Positions 59,301 through 64,000 of a stretch of DNA of 64,000 bases are shown here, one piece after another. A program made the position numbers and the translations under genes. Source of the stretch: Capitella teleta. Taxonomy: Eukaryota > Annelida > Polychaeta > Capitellidae. Numbering within the stretch: position 1 is the stretch's first letter; every line of letters starts with the position of its first letter. The notes under the pieces were generated by a model. The model did not search any database and was not told the origin of the DNA. It saw only the letters and a program-made list of their open reading frames with translations. The stretch spans positions 529,503-593,502 of the forward strand of contig KB301771.1 of assembly GCA_000328365.1 (NCBI GenBank), given 5' to 3'.

Positions 59301-61067
59301 ATGATCGCATGTACCTGTATAGCTACCCTACACATGACACAGGCACAGAAGCGTGTTAAATCGAAATACGCCTCATATAATGTCTCTGTGAAACTCAAGC
59401 CATATTTGCCGCATGCAGAGGAAGCAACCGAGCCAAATGCATCACTTTGCAGCCGCGGCACGGACGCCTCGTGCAGCAAGTCAAATGCATGGTACCCTCG
59501 TGGGAACCCAATCATATCGATCTCGACACCCTGAAACCCTATGATATGCACTTAATGACCCTTTACTGTCCCCCCTGGAGACGAATAGAACAGCATGAAG
59601 GATATCTCTCAGCGTCATTGCTTTGAGTTCCTGGAAATCGAGTTAATGTTGCCAGGGCAACGCTCCAGTTCCGAAGTATGGATTTCTTCACCTACACTTG
59701 ATCAACATTTTCCAACGTCAATTGTATATCACGTTTTTAATATATAAACCTGTGTTTCGATTATGCTAAAGCCTACAATTTTCATGTGCGCTGTGGGCTG
59801 GAATGTTGAAGTGGAGTTAGCGCACCAGTTCACCTATAAGTATTGATGAGCCTTTGATGGCTAACGTGATGCCGCTCTTTGACTTCTGCTTCGCTGCGCC
59901 CATCACATCAATTAAGGACTTAGTAGTCAGCTAATCCACGCCATTGACTTCGTCTCCAAGACTGTTGACGTGTCGTCTAGCTGGGCCATGGGGTGTCGTG
60001 TGTTGGTTTCGTACGAATTGTTTTCTCCCCTGTTCTTTGTGCTCTGCATACCATATTTGGCAATCGTTGCATGTTAGCGTGTAATTTGAAAGAAGACATT
60101 GTCAACAGAGTAACAATATAAGATTGATTCCTAGGGCGGTGTAACCCGATTCGGTTTTCATATTTTCAGCCGAGCTGCTGGCCATGTATCAAGTGCTGAC
60201 ACTCCTTTAGTGTGCGGCGTTTTAGATACTGTAAAGATACATAGCATGTCTATTGCATTCCCATCGGCATTTAGAGCCGATATGAAATTGTGCCTGTACT
60301 GGCACACACGTAGACCATGGTAGCATGGATCATTGACGAAGGAAGTCTCATTGACCAAGGTGGCCATTTGCCAGCTGGTGATCCAGTGTCGCTGCTGTGC
60401 TCACTCATCATGGCGTCGCAGGGCAAAGCCGACGCGTGAGGGTGCTCATGAATGCGACACTTGATTTATGGCTCACATTACGGGAATTTCGCATTGATTT
60501 CTAATCACCCCGCAGTTTAGTGTCTGTGTGTGCGAATCGAATACTGTCATGTGACATGATCGCTTCATCACCAAGGACCGTCTTTCATTTTCCAGGAAAC
60601 AAGCTCTCATAAAGGGCGGCTGCAGTGCTCGTAAACATAAATTACTGCATAATTATTGCATAATCATTGCTAATTAAGTCACAATAGTGATTGCTTAATT
60701 AGACCCCCCTAAAAAAAACCCCCAAACCCCCCCCCAAAAAAAACAAAAAAAAAAAACAAAAACAAAAACAAAAACAAAAACCCCAAAAAAACAATAAAAC
60801 AAACAAAAAACAAACAAAACAAAAACAAGATAAAACCGTGTTATATGTGACTGAGTCACGAGAACGCTAATCAATACATAATTAATTGTCACTGATGACT
60901 TTTTATTGCCTGTACGTAGAAGATATTTTTTTGCCAATTATGCACATTCGGAATTTTCCCATCTATGCTACGCATCACGTTATATCATTACGCCCAAGTA
61001 CCAATTGGCTGATGTTCATTGCTGCCATTTATAGTCTGTGTTTTTTTTTCAGTATTATTAATATTTG
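56331..61067. other. Long non-coding stretch
   Basis: A/C-rich low-complexity tracts lie at about 57387-57460 and 60705-60830. Locally GC-richer islands at 59220-59560 and 59880-60480 hold unidentified open frames on both strands (for example the minus frame 60158-60367, MATLVNETSFVNDPCYHGLR...). None has a recognised domain or splice partner. Confidence 0.4.
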
Positions 61068-61235
61068 ATTTATTGCTGAGTGGTTAGCGTGCTCGCATAG
61101 AACAGGGTTCTTGCTGACAACTGGTTGTTCAAAGCCAGCCACAAACCTTTAGTCTTGAGTAAGGCTCCTGCTTACCTCACATATTATGTAAAAACTAAAT
61201 ATTTTTCTTCCGGATTTCGAGGTTAAATTCAAATA
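61068..61235 (+). mobile_element. tRNA-derived SINE, family 2, copy B
   Basis: Starts with an A-box-like GAGTGGTTAGCGTGCTCGCA, then a B-box-like GGTTGTTCAAAGCC about 50 bp on. It shares the middle (CCTTTAGTCTTGAGTAAGGC, TCCTGCTTACCTCAC) and the 3' block GATTTCGAGGTTAAAT with the minus-strand copy at 5045-5190. Different from SINE family 1. Confidence 0.65.
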
Positions 61236-61435
61236 AGCTCTCCCTCAAAACAAATTAAATCACAATAAGGATTCACACAGACACTTTCTAAACTTAACAA
61301 TTTTCACGAGCACTGATAGCTTCGACTAAAGTGATCTTTTCACAGGAGATGCTGCATATTCCTTGAGCGTGACCGTGCCATGCCTGAGTGCAGGGAGGGC
61401 AGCCAGCCCAGATGAAGCCACGCCTGTCGTTTGTC

Positions 61436-61535
61436 ATGGGATGTGGGCGAAGCAAACCAGACGGCGACAAGCACTCAGCACCCAACGACGCTGACCTCAT
61501 CCACATGCACGCGGAGAAAACCAGACACAAACACA
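61436..61535 (+). CDS. Candidate first exon with myristoylation signal, unidentified
   Basis: ATG at 61436 opens 33 codons: MGCGRSKPDGDKHSAPNDAD, then LIHMHAEKTRHKH. They end in a strong donor, CACA then GTGAGTGC (61536). MGCxxSK is a classic N-myristoylation plus palmitoylation start, as in many membrane-anchored signalling proteins. An in-frame ATG 21 bp upstream would destroy that signal. The next exon is not established. The acceptor at about 63191 (CCCCCGTTAG) matches in phase but meets a stop after about 23 codons. No family recognised. Confidence 0.42.
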
Positions 61536-63486
61536 GTGAGTGCATTTCTGTCTCACGGTGAACCAAATTAATGAAGAAAAAATGACTACAGCATCAATCG
61601 ATAGGGGGTCTCCCAATGCACGCCCCTCCCATACCTTTGCACATTCGATGCCAGACATGGATCTCTATTATTTTAGATGTTCGCTGGAAGTCCTGGTCTC
61701 ACATGTGTCACCAATCGCTATGCGTTAACACAAATGTAATTAATCGTTTGGCAATGAGCGCATATCACCAACGTCACATTAACCGTTGAACACTTTTAAG
61801 ATAAAACTCATCCAGACAATGGGTTATATAGGGCGGTTGACTGCATTTCCCTATCTGCACTTCTGTACCGACTGCCCCAATCTCCGGTTTTACTACCATC
61901 CCTCCCCGTCCACCTCATATAATTTGACTCCCAGCCATCAACGCCTACGGAGCATCGTCTTTGTTTGCTCTGACGGCTTCAACAATTGATTTGCAATCAG
62001 ATTGTATTTGTTGTTTAACTTGACGCGCCTCTCAACAGAGCGACACAAGAACATCGGAGTTCGATGAATGAGCAGCTACTTGGCACTTGCAAAGTTCCAA
62101 TTTGATCCCTTTGCCTTTCTTCACACCGTCGGAGCTACTCATATAATCAGGGCATAATTTTGATCCTTATATTAAAAAAAAAAGAAAAAAAAATAAGAAA
62201 CAAACAAGCAACAAGAAAAAAATAAATAAACAAAAACAAACCACGGCAACAACCAATGTTATTTTTCGGCTAAGGGCGAGAATTTAAAATGTACTTTGAT
62301 CATATCTATGATATTCGCCTAGTATAAACAATAATTATGAGCTATAGGATATACAATTATACATGCCTGTGTGCACGAAAACCAGTTATAGCACACGTCT
62401 GTTGAACATCACATCTTCATCTCAACAGGGAACTAGATACTCCCTGAATGATTTATATACATGTATTACAATGTACATTTAAATGCAATGTTGCTGCTCT
62501 AAGGATCGAACTTGAAGATTTATATGGTAAAGAAAGAGAACTCTCCCAACTTGGGTCGTAGCAGAACACTGGTTAGAATTCCAACCAGCTGAGTTATGGT
62601 CTGGATTGAAAATTGAAGGCATCCACCCCCGGCCCCTGCATACATTGTGTGTTTTTTTTTTGGGGGGGATCAACCTCGGTACAATATTGTTTGTATACTG
62701 ATTGTCATTGTTGTGTAATTTACATACTACATGCCATACGAGTGAAGTACACTATACACACAGCCTTCGCATACATGTGCTTTTATCCCATACGTTGCCC
62801 ATAGTCATGTGTTTGATGTGCTTGCGTCATCTCACCTTCCATCTCATCATTTCCCATGCATAAGAGGCCACGTGCGTGATTGTGCTCTTTTACAGTATAT
62901 GTTATACGTACGGTTCTTTGGGCTTTTCACTCTTTTGATTATGTAGCATCATCGTATTATATGCATGGATTATGCCGTGGAGTGTGCGTCATAATATTAT
63001 ATGCACATACAATATAATATAACACTCTTCACATATTGGACAAGTTGTAAATTTCTAAAGCCGTAAGCACCGTGGATCGAGGATGGTGAGTTCGTGGTTT
63101 AAAAACGCTCATTTTGTCCTGAATCATTGTTTGAGTGAGTCAGTATTATGTAATGCGTTCCATTATTGCATCTTTTGTCGCCCCCGTTAGATTCGTTCGG
63201 TTTCACTGGATTCACAAGCTTTCTGCGTGGCGTTGGCCACCCACCAAACGGATGCTGATGCCATTCTGTATTCACCAGATTCGCACTCTAATCTCCTTAT
63301 CTGAGTATTACCGACGCCCTGCTCAGCATAGCGACGAACTCAGAAGCTCTGTTCTTCATCAAGTGGAGCCTATAGCTACTGAAACGTAAAGTAGATTGGT
63401 GCCGAAACCAGAGTCCGTCAACAAACAAACAAAATGCTAACCCCGTCCATCAACGTAATTCTTTCCTAATTTTACGTTTCAGTCAC
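61536..63486. other. Mostly non-coding
   Basis: An A-rich tract lies at about 62170-62240. 63180-63390 is GC-richer and open in one plus frame (WIHKLSAWRWPPTKRMLMPF...). It lies between an acceptor-like CCCCCGTTAG and a weak donor GTAAAG, so it could be an exon on the plus strand. Not recognised. Confidence 0.35.
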
Positions 63487-63792
63487 CCTGAGCATTTCCC
63501 GACACGCGTCTCCCGTATAGACTACTCCGTCATACTTGAATCGAGGCCAATGCATCATATGGGGCCCGACAGCAGTCTGCTTAACTCCTCCATCTTCGTT
63601 CATTCGACACATCCAGCGATGACTTGGGAGTACGCGGATTCCTCGCACGCCTTTCATGCAACAGCGTTTCCTCTTCCTTGCATTCGGCGTTCGGATCAGA
63701 CGCAATGTTATGGCCTCGTGCTCAGCAAATCCAGTCATGAAAAATATATGAAGCAGCGCCAGCAGACAAGCTCTGGCAGTTCCCACGATCAT
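63487..63792 (-). CDS. Candidate first exon of a secreted protein (strand uncertain)
   Basis: On the minus strand, ATG at 63792 opens 102 codons. The start, MIVGTARACLLALLHIFFMT then GFA, looks like a signal peptide. A basic patch (ARKRKR) and several cysteines follow, to CREMLR, where a weak donor (GTGACT) occurs at 63486. The ATG lies 3 bp from an NRF-1-like motif. Against this, the same DNA is open on the plus strand (63486-63813) after a good acceptor (TTTACGTTTCAG), giving a His/Ser-rich frame ending ...RMRLD. Only one strand can be right and no family match decides it. Confidence 0.35.
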
Positions 63793-63794
63793 CC

Positions 63795-63856
63795 GCGCAT
63801 GCGCCTTGATTAGTCCGTTTCCTGTTTCTCGCGTGCGCCTTGGTTGCCATGGCGAT
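63795..63856. promoter_or_regulatory. Promoter-like motif cluster: NRF-1-type and RFX X-box-like sites
   Basis: GCGCATGCGC at 63795-63804 is the NRF-1 core palindrome. GTTGCCATGGCGAT at 63843-63856 is close to the RFX X-box GTTGCCATGGCAAC. Both are palindromic, so strand is not indicated. Their position just upstream of the minus-strand ATG fits a bidirectional or minus-strand promoter. Confidence 0.45.
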
Positions 63857-64000
63857 TACCTGGCTCGGGGTGATGGCTGCTCTATTTGGGAACATCAATT
63901 GCTAAAAATATACCGCACTGACACCCTACGATAATTCGTATATCGATCCAGTAGGCTATTTTTAGCTCTCTTTGTCTTGCACCACCGAATTTTGCCGCAG

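Noticed and set aside
59219-59551. Minus-strand frame of 110 codons and its plus-strand shadow
   Set aside because: GC-richer island but no start context, no splice partner and no motif; left unannotated as a gene.

Overview
The window is animal genomic DNA: AT-rich, with spliced genes whose introns are mostly 46-70 nt, separated by long stretches of decayed mobile elements. Four host genes can be read exon by exon with consistent splice phases. All four have counterparts in animals. The short introns, sparse genes and mix of P, hAT, Tc1/mariner-like, Ty3/gypsy, CR1-like and tRNA-SINE elements suit a marine invertebrate, possibly a sponge. The species cannot be fixed from the window.

Layout. 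1-7.2 kb is repeat territory: a long-inverted-repeat element with a hAT insertion inside it, two tRNA-derived SINEs and a Ty3/gypsy fossil. 7.2-10.7 kb holds the proteasome beta-2 subunit gene (PSMB7, + strand, 8 exons). 12.5-18.6 kb holds a RALGPS-type Ral exchange factor (- strand, 15 exons in the model: RasGEF, PxxP and PH). 18.6-32.8 kb has no recognisable host gene. It contains two small inverted-repeat elements (one hAT-like), a fold-back palindrome of about 1.5 kb, SINEs, LINE pieces, pogo-like ends and a second Ty3/gypsy fossil with both LTRs. 32.8-35.45 kb is a P element with perfect target-site duplications, internally deleted. 37.4-38.5 kb is a second THAP plus coiled-coil remnant. 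40.8-43.4 kb is a BTBD8 orthologue (+ strand, 11 exons, two BTB domains and a BACK-like region). 47.0-50.4 kb is a two-exon UPF0449 (C19orf25-like) coiled-coil gene whose intron is filled with LINE debris. 50.4-64 kb is mostly non-coding, with palindromes, A-rich tracts, a SINE and three candidate first exons that I could not identify.

The host genes belong to unrelated housekeeping or signalling systems: protein degradation, Ral GTPase activation, endocytic trafficking, and one unknown. Nothing suggests they act together. The most informative structures are the insertions dated by target-site duplications: the P element, two hAT elements and two SINE copies, one of them only 61 bp long. Next come the fold-back palindrome, the nested palindromic array at 55.7 kb, and the unidentified candidate exons at 54.9, 61.4 and 63.5 kb. 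Two assembly gaps (8800-9002 and 35681-35730) are present.
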